Part shown: in pieces, positions 16,657 to 26,200 of the stretch
How the letters are laid out: each line of letters opens with the position of its first letter
How positions within the stretch are numbered: position 1 is the stretch's first letter
NCBI GenBank assembly: GCA_017477435.1
Contig: JAFUVV010000044.1
Span: 1-55,809, forward strand
DNA length: 55,809 nt
From: Prevotella sp.
Lineage (GTDB): Bacteria; Bacteroidota; Bacteroidia; Bacteroidales; Bacteroidaceae
Direction of reading: 5' to 3'
Program-made: the position numbers and the translations under genes
The notes under the pieces: model-generated
What the model was told of the DNA's origin: nothing
The model's database searches: none
Seen by the model: only the letters and a program-made list of their open reading frames with translations

Positions 16657-17553
16657 CTACCGTGAATGGCTTGGGAGGGGCTCCACATGCACTGCGACGT
16701 GCGTCTCCTCTCCGTAACGGTCTTTGAGCAAGCGCTCCACCTCGGATGCCTTGTCGTGAGCCTCACGCAGAGTGATGTCACCGTCCATCCTTATGTGAAT
16801 CTCGATGGCGTAATGGTTGCCTATTCTTCGGGTCCTTAGATTGTGAGGCTCCACCACACCTGGCAGTGTAGAGACCATGCTTATCATCTCCTTCTCGATA
16901 GCATCGGGCAGAGAGCGTTCGGTGAGGTCACCGATGCCGTTGCCCAGCAGATCGAATGACACCTTAACGATAAACAATCCCACAACAATCGATGCCAAGG
17001 GATCGAGCACCGTCCAACGCTGTCCGAGGAAGATGGCACATCCGATGCCTAGGGCTGTGCCTATCGACGACAGGGCGTCGCTACGATGATGCCATGCGTT
17101 AGCCTCCAGCGCCTGCGAGTTGAATCTGCGTGCATTCGCGGTGGTGTAGCGGTAGATGCATTCTTTGACGGCAATAGACAACAGTGCCACCCAGAACGCC
17201 AGTATGTCGGGAGCAGTCAAGGTGTCGCCTTGAAACCATCTCATTATCTTGGCTGTTCCGCTATAGAGGATGCCACATGCCACCAGCAGCAATGCCAAGC
17301 CTATCAAGGTGGTGGCAAGCGTCTCATACTTGCCATGGCCGTAATCGTGGTCCTTATCCTGTGGCTTGCCGCTGATACGGATGAACACCAGCACGATGAT
17401 GTCGGTGACAAAGTCTGACAGCGAATGCACGGCATCGGCAATCATTGCAGCACTATGCCCCAAAACACCTGCCAAAAACTTGATGAGAAGAAGGAACACA
17501 TTTGCCGCTCCTCCCACCAAAGTAACCTTGTAAATCTCTTTGTTTCTTTCCAT
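16657..17553 (-). CDS. Cation diffusion facilitator family transporter
   Basis: An inner-membrane divalent metal/proton antiporter (Zn, Fe, Mn or Co export) of 298 residues. Six hydrophobic segments are followed by a cytoplasmic ferredoxin-like domain. Metal-site residues fit TM2 DAVHSLSD and TM5 HHRSDALSS. After TM2 comes HDYGHGKYE, typical of the family, and the C-terminal domain ends with HVAVHVEPLP. The start is the ATG at 17553; a TTG one codon upstream is less likely. A Bacteroidetes promoter box lies 27 bp upstream. Metal specificity cannot be read from the sequence. Confidence 0.9.
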   Translation of the reverse strand: MERNKEIYKVTLVGGAANVFLLLIKFLAGVLGHSAAMIADAVHSLSDFVTDIIVLVFIRISGKPQDKDHDYGHGKYETLATTLIGLALLLVACGILYSGTAKIMRWFQGDTLTAPDILAFWVALLSIAVKECIYRYTTANARRFNSQALEANAWHHRSDALSSIGTALGIGCAIFLGQRWTVLDPLASIVVGLFIVKVSFDLLGNGIGDLTERSLPDAIEKEMISMVSTLPGVVEPHNLRTRRIGNHYAIEIHIRMDGDITLREAHDKASEVERLLKDRYGEETHVAVHVEPLPSHSR

Positions 17554-17579
17554 CAAGTGAAGTATATGCTTAACGCTGA

Positions 17580-17587
17580 CAAAAATA
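17580..17587 (-). promoter_or_regulatory. Promoter of the CDF transporter gene
   Basis: Reading leftward the box is TATTTTTG, then TCAGCG, 27 bp before the ATG. Confidence 0.6.
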
Positions 17588-17654
17588 CAGAAAGTTTTTC
17601 AAAAAACATGCAATAAAAACCTATGTTTTATTTTGTCATAAAATCAAATTTGAT

Positions 17655-17662
17655 TAACTTCG
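17655..17662 (+). promoter_or_regulatory. Promoter of surE-lpxB
   Basis: TAACTTCG followed by CAGATG is a one-base variant of TAnnTTTG. The same variant TAACTTCGCAGA precedes the TonB receptor gene at 39326. The leader to the surE ATG is about 35 nt. Confidence 0.5.
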
Positions 17663-17699
17663 CAGATGGAAACACGAAATAATAAAAATTTGCTCTTAA

Positions 17700-18482
17700 A
17701 TGGCATATTACAATCGCCCATTCATACTTATCTCCAACGACGACGGCTATGAGGCAAAGGGCATCCGCGCGCTTGTCTCGATGGTTGAAGGACTTGGCGA
17801 CATACTCGTGTGTGCTCCCGACACAGGGCGCTCAGGTGCTGCATGTGCCTTCTCTGCCACCACTCCGCTCACACTGACACGACAGGCAGACATCGGCACT
17901 GCTGAGGTATGGGCATCAAACGGCACTCCCGTCGATTCGCTGAAACTGGCACTGAGCCAATTGTGCACAGAGCGATGGCCTGACATTATTCTCAGCGGAA
18001 TAAACCACGGCGACAACTCTACGGTGAACGTGCACTACTCCGGCACGATGGGCGTGGCTCTCGAGGGGTGCATGAAATATATCCCGTCGGTTGCGTTCTC
18101 GCTCTGCGACCACAGAGCCGATGCCGACTTCGAGCCGATGCGCCAGGTAGTGAGAGACATTGTGGCGAAGGTGTTGCAGAATGGTCTGCCACGGGGGGTG
18201 TGCCTCAACGTGAACGTGCCGATGAGGGAGACATTCGAGGGCATGAAACTGTGCCGCATGACACGCGGGTCGTGGATTAACGAAGTGAAGAAGATGCACC
18301 ATCCACGAGGGTACGACTATTACTGGATGGTGGGTGAATACCGCAACGATGAGCCCGAGGCTGAGGATACTGACCAGTGGGCAATCAATCACGGATATGT
18401 GGCTGTGACTCCTACACGCATCGACGTGACAGCCTACGAAGCAATGGAGGAGATAGATGAGATACTACATCATAGCAGGTGA
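17700..18482 (+). CDS. surE: 5'/3'-nucleotidase SurE
   Basis: A metal-dependent nucleoside monophosphate phosphatase, 260 residues, close to the usual 250. The metal site NDDG is at residues 13-16 (ILISNDDGYEAKGI). APDTGRSGAACAFS, SNGTPVDSLKLAL and SGINHGDNSTVNVHYSGTMG supply the remaining conserved ligands and loops. The last 26 bases overlap lpxB, implying coupled translation. It is a survival/phosphate-scavenging housekeeping enzyme. Confidence 0.95.
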   Translation: MAYYNRPFILISNDDGYEAKGIRALVSMVEGLGDILVCAPDTGRSGAACAFSATTPLTLTRQADIGTAEVWASNGTPVDSLKLALSQLCTERWPDIILSGINHGDNSTVNVHYSGTMGVALEGCMKYIPSVAFSLCDHRADADFEPMRQVVRDIVAKVLQNGLPRGVCLNVNVPMRETFEGMKLCRMTRGSWINEVKKMHHPRGYDYYWMVGEYRNDEPEAEDTDQWAINHGYVAVTPTRIDVTAYEAMEEIDEILHHSR

Positions 18483-19599
18483 GGCGAGCGGCGACCTGCA
18501 TGCCTCGCATCTTATGCACTCGCTCAAGGAGAGCGATGCCGACGCACAGTTCAGATGCTTCGGTGGAGATCTTATGGCAGCGGAGGGAGGTGAACTGGTG
18601 AAGCACTATCGCGACATGGCTTACATGGGATTCGTACCCGTGCTGCTACATCTGCCTACGATAATGAAAAACATGCGGATGTGCAAACGCGACATCAGCG
18701 AATGGAAACCCGACGTGGTGATACTCGTAGATTATCCCGGATTCAACCTCGACATCGCAAAGTATGCCCACAGGAAAGGTTTCAAGGTGTTCTACTATAT
18801 CTCACCGAAGATATGGGCATGGAAAGAGTGGCGCATAAAACAGATAAAGAAAAACGTCGACGAGATGTTCTCCATCCTACCCTTCGAAGTCGATTTCTAC
18901 GAAGGCAAGCACCACTACCCCATCCACTACGTGGGCAATCCCACGGAATGCGAAGTGAGAGAATTCCGCAAAAACTACAAACAGACATTCCCCGACTTCT
19001 GCACCCAGCACAAACTCGACCCCGCAAAACCAATCGTGGCACTGCTCGCAGGAAGCCGGCAACAAGAGATAAAGGACAACCTGCCGGCAATGATCGAGGC
19101 CACTCGCAGCATGGAAGACTATCAGTTTGTACTGGCTGGAGCACCGTCGATAACCGACGACTACTACTCGCGCTTCATCAAAGCCACGCACGTCCGCATG
19201 GTGAAAAACGCCACCTACCCCCTCCTCTCCCACTCCACCGCCGCCATCGTGACCAGCGGAACGGCAACACTCGAAACGGCACTATTCGACGTGCCGCAGG
19301 TGGTATGCTACGAAACACCACTGCCGCACATCATACGATTCGCATTCAACCATATAATCAAGGTGAAATACATTTCACTCGTCAACCTCATTGCCGACAA
19401 GGAAATTGTTCAGGAACTGCTCGCCGACCGATTCTCCGTCGACAACATACGCAACGAACTGCTCCGAATACTGCCAAGCGGAAACGGCCGAAAGCAGATG
19501 CTCGACGACTACGACAAACTCGACCAGCGACTCGGAAGCAGCAACGCACCCGACAAAGCAGCACAGATAATGATCGAGAAGCTGAAAACGAAAAACTAA
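18457..19599 (+). CDS. lpxB: Lipid-A-disaccharide synthase LpxB
   Basis: A GT19 glycosyltransferase that joins UDP-2,3-diacylglucosamine and lipid X to form the tetraacyl disaccharide of lipid A. It has 380 residues, normal length. The family start YYIIAGEASGDLHAS is present, as are FCFGGDLM-like, MGFVPVL, DYPGFN and KVFYYISPKIWAWKEWR, then YVGNPTE and LLAGSRQQEI. The C-terminal half carries the nucleotide-sugar site (SGTATLETALFDVPQVV). It begins inside the surE 3' end. It is followed by low-complexity AAACTCAAAAC repeats before the permease gene. Confidence 0.96.
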   Translation: MRYYIIAGEASGDLHASHLMHSLKESDADAQFRCFGGDLMAAEGGELVKHYRDMAYMGFVPVLLHLPTIMKNMRMCKRDISEWKPDVVILVDYPGFNLDIAKYAHRKGFKVFYYISPKIWAWKEWRIKQIKKNVDEMFSILPFEVDFYEGKHHYPIHYVGNPTECEVREFRKNYKQTFPDFCTQHKLDPAKPIVALLAGSRQQEIKDNLPAMIEATRSMEDYQFVLAGAPSITDDYYSRFIKATHVRMVKNATYPLLSHSTAAIVTSGTATLETALFDVPQVVCYETPLPHIIRFAFNHIIKVKYISLVNLIADKEIVQELLADRFSVDNIRNELLRILPSGNGRKQMLDDYDKLDQRLGSSNAPDKAAQIMIEKLKTKN

Positions 19600-19664
19600 A
19601 AACCGAAAACTCAAAACCGAAAACTCAAAACTCAAAACTATAACCCTTACTAAATCTTACCATC

Positions 19665-20981
19665 ATGCAAAAATTCTTATCAATCTTAGGTTTTGAAGCC
19701 GGCAAGCACTCAGTGAGAGTGGAACTGCTGGCAGGTTTGACAACATTTCTCACGATGTCCTACATCCTCGCCGTCAATCCGTTCATCCTCGGCGAGACAG
19801 GCATGGACAAAGGAGCACTGTTCTCAGCAACGGTAGTGGCTGCGGCCATCGCCACTCTCGTCATGGCATTCTATGCCCGACTGCCCTTCGCACTGGCATC
19901 AGGCATGGGACTCAATGCCTTCTTCGCCTACACCCTCGTACTCACACTGGGATACACATGGCAGCAGGCTCTCGCTGCCGTGCTCTTCGAGGGCATAATC
20001 TTCATCCTGCTCACACTGTTCCGAGTGAGAGAGGCAATAGTCAATGCCATCCCCGCCAACCTGCGCTATGCCATCTCAGTGGGTATCGGACTATTCATTG
20101 CCTACATCGGACTGAAAAACGGAGGAATCATCGTAGCCAACGATGCCACGGTGACAACGCTCGGACAATGGAATGCCACCTCAATCCTGGCAGCACTGGG
20201 AATACTGTTGGCTGGCATATTGATGGCACTGAAACTACGCGGAGCACTGTTCTACACAATCATCATCATCACCCTCATCGGAATACCACTCGGAGTGACA
20301 CAGATTCCGGAAGGATTCTCTCTCGTGAGCCTGCCACACTCCATGGCACCAATTGCGCTGAAAATGGACTTCTCATGCTTCCTCTCGCTCGACATCAACT
20401 ACTACGTGATAGTGTTCACACTCCTCTTCATGGATCTCTTCGACACCCTCGGCACTCTCATCGGAGCATCGACGAGCGCAGGAATGGTGGATAAGAAGAC
20501 AGGAAAGATTCACGGCCTCAACCGTGCCCTGATGGCCGACGCCATCGGAACAACAGCAGGAGCTCTCTGCGGCACATCGACCGTGACAACCTACGTGGAG
20601 AGCACAACAGGAATAGCAGCAGGCGGAAGGACCGGACTCACATCGTTCACCGTGGCAATGCTCTTCCTCGTGGCACTGTTCTTCTCGCCACTGTTCCTCA
20701 TCATCCCCTCGGCAGCAACGACAAGCGCACTCGTAATCGTAGGCGTGCTGATGACAAAGACCATCACCAATGTCAATTTCAACGACTTCACCGAAGCAGT
20801 GCCGGCATTCATCACCATAATCACAATGCCATTCACAGCAAGCATCTCGGAAGGAATCGTGCTCGGAATGCTCAGCTACGTACTAATAAAAGTATGCAGC
20901 GGAAAACACAAAGAAGTATCACTCATGATGTATATCCTCGCAGCTTTCTTCATACTGAAATATATCGCACCATTATTATAA
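19665..20981 (+). CDS. AzgA-type purine permease (NCS2 family)
   Basis: A proton-coupled importer of hypoxanthine/guanine/adenine, 438 residues with about 12-14 hydrophobic segments. The AzgA/PbuG subgroup is indicated by LAGLTTFLTMSYILAVNP, the SGMGLNAFFAYT motif, IGLFIAYIGLKNGGIIV and ADAIGTTAGALCGTSTVTTY, which is the NCS2 substrate loop. It leads a run with a Tsx-like channel and a UraA-type permease, a complete outer- plus inner-membrane route for nucleobases or nucleosides. No purine riboswitch is apparent in the 65 bp upstream. Confidence 0.92.
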   Translation: MQKFLSILGFEAGKHSVRVELLAGLTTFLTMSYILAVNPFILGETGMDKGALFSATVVAAAIATLVMAFYARLPFALASGMGLNAFFAYTLVLTLGYTWQQALAAVLFEGIIFILLTLFRVREAIVNAIPANLRYAISVGIGLFIAYIGLKNGGIIVANDATVTTLGQWNATSILAALGILLAGILMALKLRGALFYTIIIITLIGIPLGVTQIPEGFSLVSLPHSMAPIALKMDFSCFLSLDINYYVIVFTLLFMDLFDTLGTLIGASTSAGMVDKKTGKIHGLNRALMADAIGTTAGALCGTSTVTTYVESTTGIAAGGRTGLTSFTVAMLFLVALFFSPLFLIIPSAATTSALVIVGVLMTKTITNVNFNDFTEAVPAFITIITMPFTASISEGIVLGMLSYVLIKVCSGKHKEVSLMMYILAAFFILKYIAPLL

Positions 20982-21027
20982 AACTTGTAGGAGTTAACTC
21001 CAGAAACTTAAATAAAACAAAATAACT

Positions 21028-21735
21028 ATGACTAACAAACTCTTTCTTACATCGGCATTTGCTCTTTTCAGCATCGCCGTCAGCGCACAGAACGTGCAGC
21101 TACATTACGATTTCGGACGCAACATCTACTCAGGTGAGGAAGCCGGACGTCAGAAGGTCACGATGACCCTCGAGCAGTTCAAAGCCGACAAGTGGGGCTC
21201 GTGGTTCTACTTCGTCGACGTAGACTTCAGCCGTAAGTTCACAGAAGGTGCCTACACCGAAATCTCGCGCGAGTTCAATCTCGGAAAACAGTCGCCATTC
21301 GCTGCCCACATCGAGTACAACGGCGGTCTCAACCGCTTTGGTAGCTTCCAGCAGGCAGCACTCGTGGGTGCAGCATGGAACAACCACAACTCCGACTTCT
21401 CGAAGACATGGTCGCTGCAACTCATGTACAAGCACTATTTCAAGAGCTACGAAAACACTCACTCCTATCCTGGACTGCAGCTCACGGGAGTATGGGGACT
21501 GAACTTCTTCGACCGCAAATTCACATGCTCGGGATTCATCGACTTCTGGCGCGGAGAAAAGGCAAACGGCCACGGACAGCTTGTCATTCTCACCGAACCG
21601 CAGTTCTGGTATAACTTCAATCCTCACTTCAGCCTCGGCTCGGAGATTGAAATCAGCAGCAACTTCGTCTACAACACCTACAACGACAAATCGTTCTTCG
21701 TGAATCCTACAGTAGCTGCCAAGTGGAACTTCTAG
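21028..21735 (+). CDS. DUF5020 / Tsx-like outer-membrane nucleoside channel
   Basis: A beta-barrel protein of 235 residues with a signal peptide (MTNKLFLTSAFALFSIAVSA). It shows alternating amphipathic beta-strands (NVQLHYDFGRNIY, GSWFYFVDVDFS, YTEISREFNLG) and a terminal aromatic strand ending in KWNF, as expected for an outer-membrane barrel. The family is DUF5020, related to the nucleoside-specific Tsx porin. Lying between an AzgA-type and a UraA-type permease supports a role in nucleoside/nucleobase entry across the outer membrane. The gap from the permease holds a 12-bp palindrome GGAGTTAACTCC at about 20991. Confidence 0.8.
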   Translation: MTNKLFLTSAFALFSIAVSAQNVQLHYDFGRNIYSGEEAGRQKVTMTLEQFKADKWGSWFYFVDVDFSRKFTEGAYTEISREFNLGKQSPFAAHIEYNGGLNRFGSFQQAALVGAAWNNHNSDFSKTWSLQLMYKHYFKSYENTHSYPGLQLTGVWGLNFFDRKFTCSGFIDFWRGEKANGHGQLVILTEPQFWYNFNPHFSLGSEIEISSNFVYNTYNDKSFFVNPTVAAKWNF

Positions 21736-21803
21736 GCTCTGCGGCATCTAAAGAGTATCGTCACGAAACAAACAATTGATTTGCAAAAAATCATTTCAAC
21801 ACT

Positions 21804-23012
21804 ATGAATACAGAATTAACAGCAACTAGAAAAACCGTTGTAGGCATACAATTCCTGTTTGTCGCCTTCGGATCAACCGTATTGGTGCCTCTGCTCGTCG
21901 GTCTCGACCCTTCCACAGCATTGTTCTCGGCTGGTATAGGCACACTTTTGTTCCATCTGGTCACTAAGGGCAAGGTGCCCATCTTCCTCGGCTCAAGCTT
22001 CGCTTTCATCGCACCCATCATCTCTGCCTCGAAGCAGTGGGGCATGTCTGGAACACTGGCAGGCATGGCAGGAGTGGCACTCGTGTATTTCGTGATGTCA
22101 GCATTGATTAAGTGGCAGGGAAAGAAACTGCTCGACCGTCTGTTCCCGCCAGTAGTCATCGGACCAGTGATTATGCTCATCGGTCTGTCGCTGTCGGGTG
22201 CGGGAGTGAACATGGCTAAGGAGAACTGGCTCCTCGCAGGCATCTCGCTAATCACCGCCATAATTGTTCTCACCTTCGGGCGTGGCATGCTCAAGCTCGT
22301 GCCTGTGGTGTGTGGAATCATCGTAGGCTACATAGTGGCAATATGCATGGGATTGGTCGATTTCAGCGGTGTGGCAGCAGCATCGTGGTTCGCACTACCC
22401 TCGTCGATATCACACTTCCAGCTGCCCGATTACAGCTGGGAACCGTTCATCTTCATGATTCCCGTAGCCATCGCACCTGTTGTTGAGCACATCGGCGACG
22501 TGTATGTTGTCAGCGAGGTGGCAGGCAAAGACTTTGTGAAAGACCCCGGACTTCATCGCACAATGTTCGGTGACGGTCTCGCATGTCTGGCAGCCTCATT
22601 CCTCGGAGGCCCTCCGGTGACCACTTACAGCGAGGTGACAGGTGCCATGCAGATAACACGCGTGAGCCATCCGCAGGTAATACGCATCGCTGCCATCACA
22701 GCAATAGTATTCTCAGTGATAGGCAAGCTCAGCGCTATACTGCAGAGCATTCCCTCAGCAGTGCTCGGAGGCATCATGCTACTGCTCTTCGGTACCATCG
22801 CCAGCGTGGGTGTGCAGAACCTCATCAACCACAAGGTTAACCTCAATGAGACCCGCAACGTGATTATCGTCAGCCTCACGCTCACGGTAGGCATCGGCGG
22901 TGCAGTGCTCACCTATGGCACGTTCTCGATGAGCGGCATCGGACTCTCGGCATTAGTGGGAGTGATTCTCAACCTACTTCTACCACAGACGAAGAAAGAA
23001 GAGGAAGCATAA
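21804..23012 (+). CDS. uraA: UraA-type uracil permease (NCS2 family)
   Basis: A proton-linked uracil (possibly xanthine) importer, 402 residues. Motifs are QFLFVAFGSTVLVPLLVG at the N-terminus, FLGSSFAFIAP, the TM8 loop PVAIAPVVEHIGDVYVVS containing the substrate-binding Glu/His, GGPPVTTYSEVTGAM and PSAVLGGIMLLLFG. The Glu-His-Ile-Gly-Asp pattern favours uracil transporters. It is the last gene of the nucleobase run and ends 25 bp before a strong terminator. Confidence 0.92.
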   Translation: MNTELTATRKTVVGIQFLFVAFGSTVLVPLLVGLDPSTALFSAGIGTLLFHLVTKGKVPIFLGSSFAFIAPIISASKQWGMSGTLAGMAGVALVYFVMSALIKWQGKKLLDRLFPPVVIGPVIMLIGLSLSGAGVNMAKENWLLAGISLITAIIVLTFGRGMLKLVPVVCGIIVGYIVAICMGLVDFSGVAAASWFALPSSISHFQLPDYSWEPFIFMIPVAIAPVVEHIGDVYVVSEVAGKDFVKDPGLHRTMFGDGLACLAASFLGGPPVTTYSEVTGAMQITRVSHPQVIRIAAITAIVFSVIGKLSAILQSIPSAVLGGIMLLLFGTIASVGVQNLINHKVNLNETRNVIIVSLTLTVGIGGAVLTYGTFSMSGIGLSALVGVILNLLLPQTKKEEEA

Positions 23013-23036
23013 ACAGCATTTATATTTTCAATAACC

Positions 23037-23075
23037 AAAAAGACTCCCTGCGGCTCAAAGCCCAGGGAGTCTTTT
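23037..23075 (+). terminator. Terminator of the nucleobase-uptake operon
   Basis: A 14-bp stem AAAAAGACTCCCTG / CAGGGAGTCTTTTT with the loop CGGCTCAAAGCC. Stem and loop are nearly the same as at 13583-13615, so this hairpin has been reused in the genome. Confidence 0.85.
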
Positions 23076-23076
23076 T

Positions 23077-23235
23077 ACACTCTACACTCTACATTCTACA
23101 CTCTACATTTTACCTCATTGATGATGAATTGTTTTCAACAGATTTTTCATTTTACATTCTACACTTCCCTCTGGGATGCAGACATCCCGCCCGCACTCCC
23201 TGTTCCCCTCCTCAGGGAGGGGTTAGGGGTGGGCT
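23077..23235. repeat. CTACACTCT tandem units and GGGAGGGG hairpin
   Basis: Tandem ACACTCTACATTCT units (23077-23112) match those at 16443-16493. Then come GGGATGCAGACATCCC (23172-23187) and the hairpin CCCCTCCTCAGGGAGGGG followed by TTAGGGGTGGGCTTTTTATT. The last resembles the GAGGGAGGTTAGGAAGGGGC units at 49159-49226. It sits between the convergent uraA and BspA-like genes and could end transcription in both directions. Confidence 0.6.
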
Positions 23236-23237
23236 TT

Positions 23238-26200
23238 TTATTTTTTCATCTCGTTGATGATCACCTGAATATCGGCGGTCGAGATCTTGCCGTCACCATT
23301 CAGGTCGTAGCTCATGTTCTGTGATGCAGCGGGCTTCTTCATCTCGTTGATGATAACCTGTATGTCGGCTGTCGATACCTTACCGTCGCCGTTGAGGTCG
23401 TAGGTCACAGGTATACGGAAGCGAATTTCAGAGATATTAGCAGGTGTCGGCGATGTCTGTGAAATTCCATCAAAACTGATGTATGTGTCTTCTACCGAAT
23501 TGTTTCCTTCTGTAGAAGCCTTTAGATAGACAATGTATTGCGCATTGCTGGTCCAGGCCACACTCCATATATATTCATTCATATTGCCGTACACTTCCTT
23601 TACTGTGTATTTCCCGTCGCTATCGAAGCTTTCACTGGCGCGAAGCAGATTGTATGAATTCGTTACATTCCCTTCACCATACAGATTAGAGAGGGGTTGG
23701 CGTTCGAGTTTGTATATCTTTCCAGGGGTCACTTCAAGGATGTATCCCTCGTCGCCGTATGCTCCGCTATACTCATAATCGTAGGCAGGATCGATCTTTA
23801 CCTCTACAAGATCTACATAGCCGTTAGCATCTACAGGATTAGACAGCTTACAACCGGCACGATAGATTTTTCCTCCTTCTTTAACGATGTTTGCGAGTCT
23901 TACAGCAGGATTATCTCCAAACGGCAATTTTGGGAATGCTGCTTGCATATATTTTTCCTTCGAGCGCACATAGGGATACACCATGCCGGCATATTTCTCT
24001 CCAGCTTCTTCAATAAATTTACCTACATACCAAGCGTATGACCTCGACGGGACATAGCAACGGAAGTCATTCCTCATGTTTCCACCATAGAACGGTCCAG
24101 GGAAGTTAATAAACCTGCTATAATAATCTGCGTTGTTATTAACCAATGTTAGGCTATTCAGGCGAATACAGTTAGCGAACGCATCTTTCTCAATTTTCCC
24201 AACGCTTTCGCCACCATACATTGAGAAATCCAAAGACAACGTGACGTCGCCACTGAGACCAGAGTTATTGAATGATTCTATACCAATATATTTTAGATTC
24301 TGGCAGTTTGCGTCGTCGAATGGGAACGAGTACAATTGTGTAGTATTCTTGAACGCATAGTCGGGGATGGAATCAAGCTTAGTGTTGAGCGTCACTTTGG
24401 TAAGATTCACACAATCAGAGAATGCTCCGACGGCCATAGTGTTCACATTGTAGTATCTCTGCTCTGATGGGTACGCGCCTGACACCCATGGCGATTCCTG
24501 CTTCACCGAGCCGATGGTAGCCTGTAATGTCTGTGTGGGCGATGGGCCGCGTACATACTTTGCCTCACCTGCTGCTTGCTGTGTAGTACCCGTTGCAGCT
24601 TTCGTCACCGTGCACCATGCTGTACCTAAGTCAGTGTCGGAGATTATGAAGTCATAAGCGCCAGGCTTAAATGTGGCCTTCGGATACGTCGCTTGCACCT
24701 GATTAAGTTTCTCACTGACAACATACTCTTCGTTTGGTATGAAAAAGTTGCAGCTAAGTCTGTTAGGGTAGTTGCAAAAACTGCTATAGAGCAAGTTGCC
24801 GCCATAGTTAACGCTAACATTCTCCAAAGTGATGTCACGCGTCAATTCTCCAAGATTATTATATTCAAACATTATAATTGGGGAAACAATCATTTTGACA
24901 GATGATGGAAGATACAAGTTCTTCAATCCATAGCAGCCATTAAAAGCACAAACTCCTATTTCTTCCACTCCATACGGAACTCTTATTGTCTCAAGCCCAC
25001 AATGTTCGAAACAAAACATAGGAATAGATTTTATCCCTACAGGTATATTCAGTTTTTTCAGGTTTGTGCAACCATAGAACTGAGCACCTCCAGTAGAATT
25101 GATGACAGTTGTGTTCGTACCCTCGAACTCGGTTATCGTATTCGGCAGTGTAACAGATGTCAAACCTGTGTTCTCACGAAACGCTTCACTACCGAGCGAT
25201 GTAACGCTGTACGTTCTTCCATGCCAACCGACGGAAGATGCGATTTTCAATGTCCCTTCATGCTTCTGCTGTACACCTCTGTAATACGAACGCACTATTC
25301 GCGCTTCTGCCTTAGATGGGTCAGGAACAGTATAATATACCACATTCAGCATATCCTCGGAAACGCTCCTAAAGTCGTAAGCACCAAACATTATCTTATT
25401 CATCCTCTTCCAGTGTGTGATGTTCGAGGCATAGGGATAAGGATCAAATGATCCGCAATATACAGTGAAGTTGTCTGGCAAGCCGGCAAGCATAGCATCA
25501 CTGGCTGTTACGTGCGTTTGAGTCAGAGTGTTCACTCCAATGGCTGTAAGGCCCGAGCTGTTGTAAAGTATTTTATTGCCATAAGTCGTTATCGAGGAGG
25601 GAAAGTTGACATACTTCAGCGTAGGAATGTTGCTGAAAGCATAAGCGCCTATCTTACTGACGCCGTAAGGCACCTCGATATATTGCACTTTCTTGTTTCG
25701 ACAGAAAGCATAATCGCCTATCGTGGTTATCTTGTCGGGGAATATCGAAGGCGTATCGGGAGAATAGTCTGTCGTAGATTTATACGGCGGAACTACAACG
25801 AGCGTATTCTGAGCATAGTTGAATATCATGCCGTAGTATCCCGAATAGTATCGGTTCAACCCGCTAACTGTGAACTTAGATATCTTAGTGTTGAAGAATG
25901 CCGTTGGTTGAATCAATGTACACGATTGCGGTATTGTCATCTCTGTCACAGGCTTCTCTGTGCCATCGGGCTCGGCGAAGGCTTGGTCGCCTATCTCCGT
26001 GATGCTGTTTGTGGTGTCATATATCTGAATAGTGTTCAGTGCGGGGCAGTTATAGAATGCCATACTCTTGATAGCTGCAGGACTCTGTATTGCCACGTTG
26101 GTGAGATTCTTACATCCCTCGAAGGCACTGCCACTGATACATTCTATGCCAGGTTTGCCCACAGAGAACGATAAGAGTACCTTTTTGACGTATGTATCAT

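Noticed and set aside
19600..19664. Purine riboswitch before the AzgA-type permease
   Set aside because: The 65 bp are AAACTCAAAAC repeats with no three-way junction elements.
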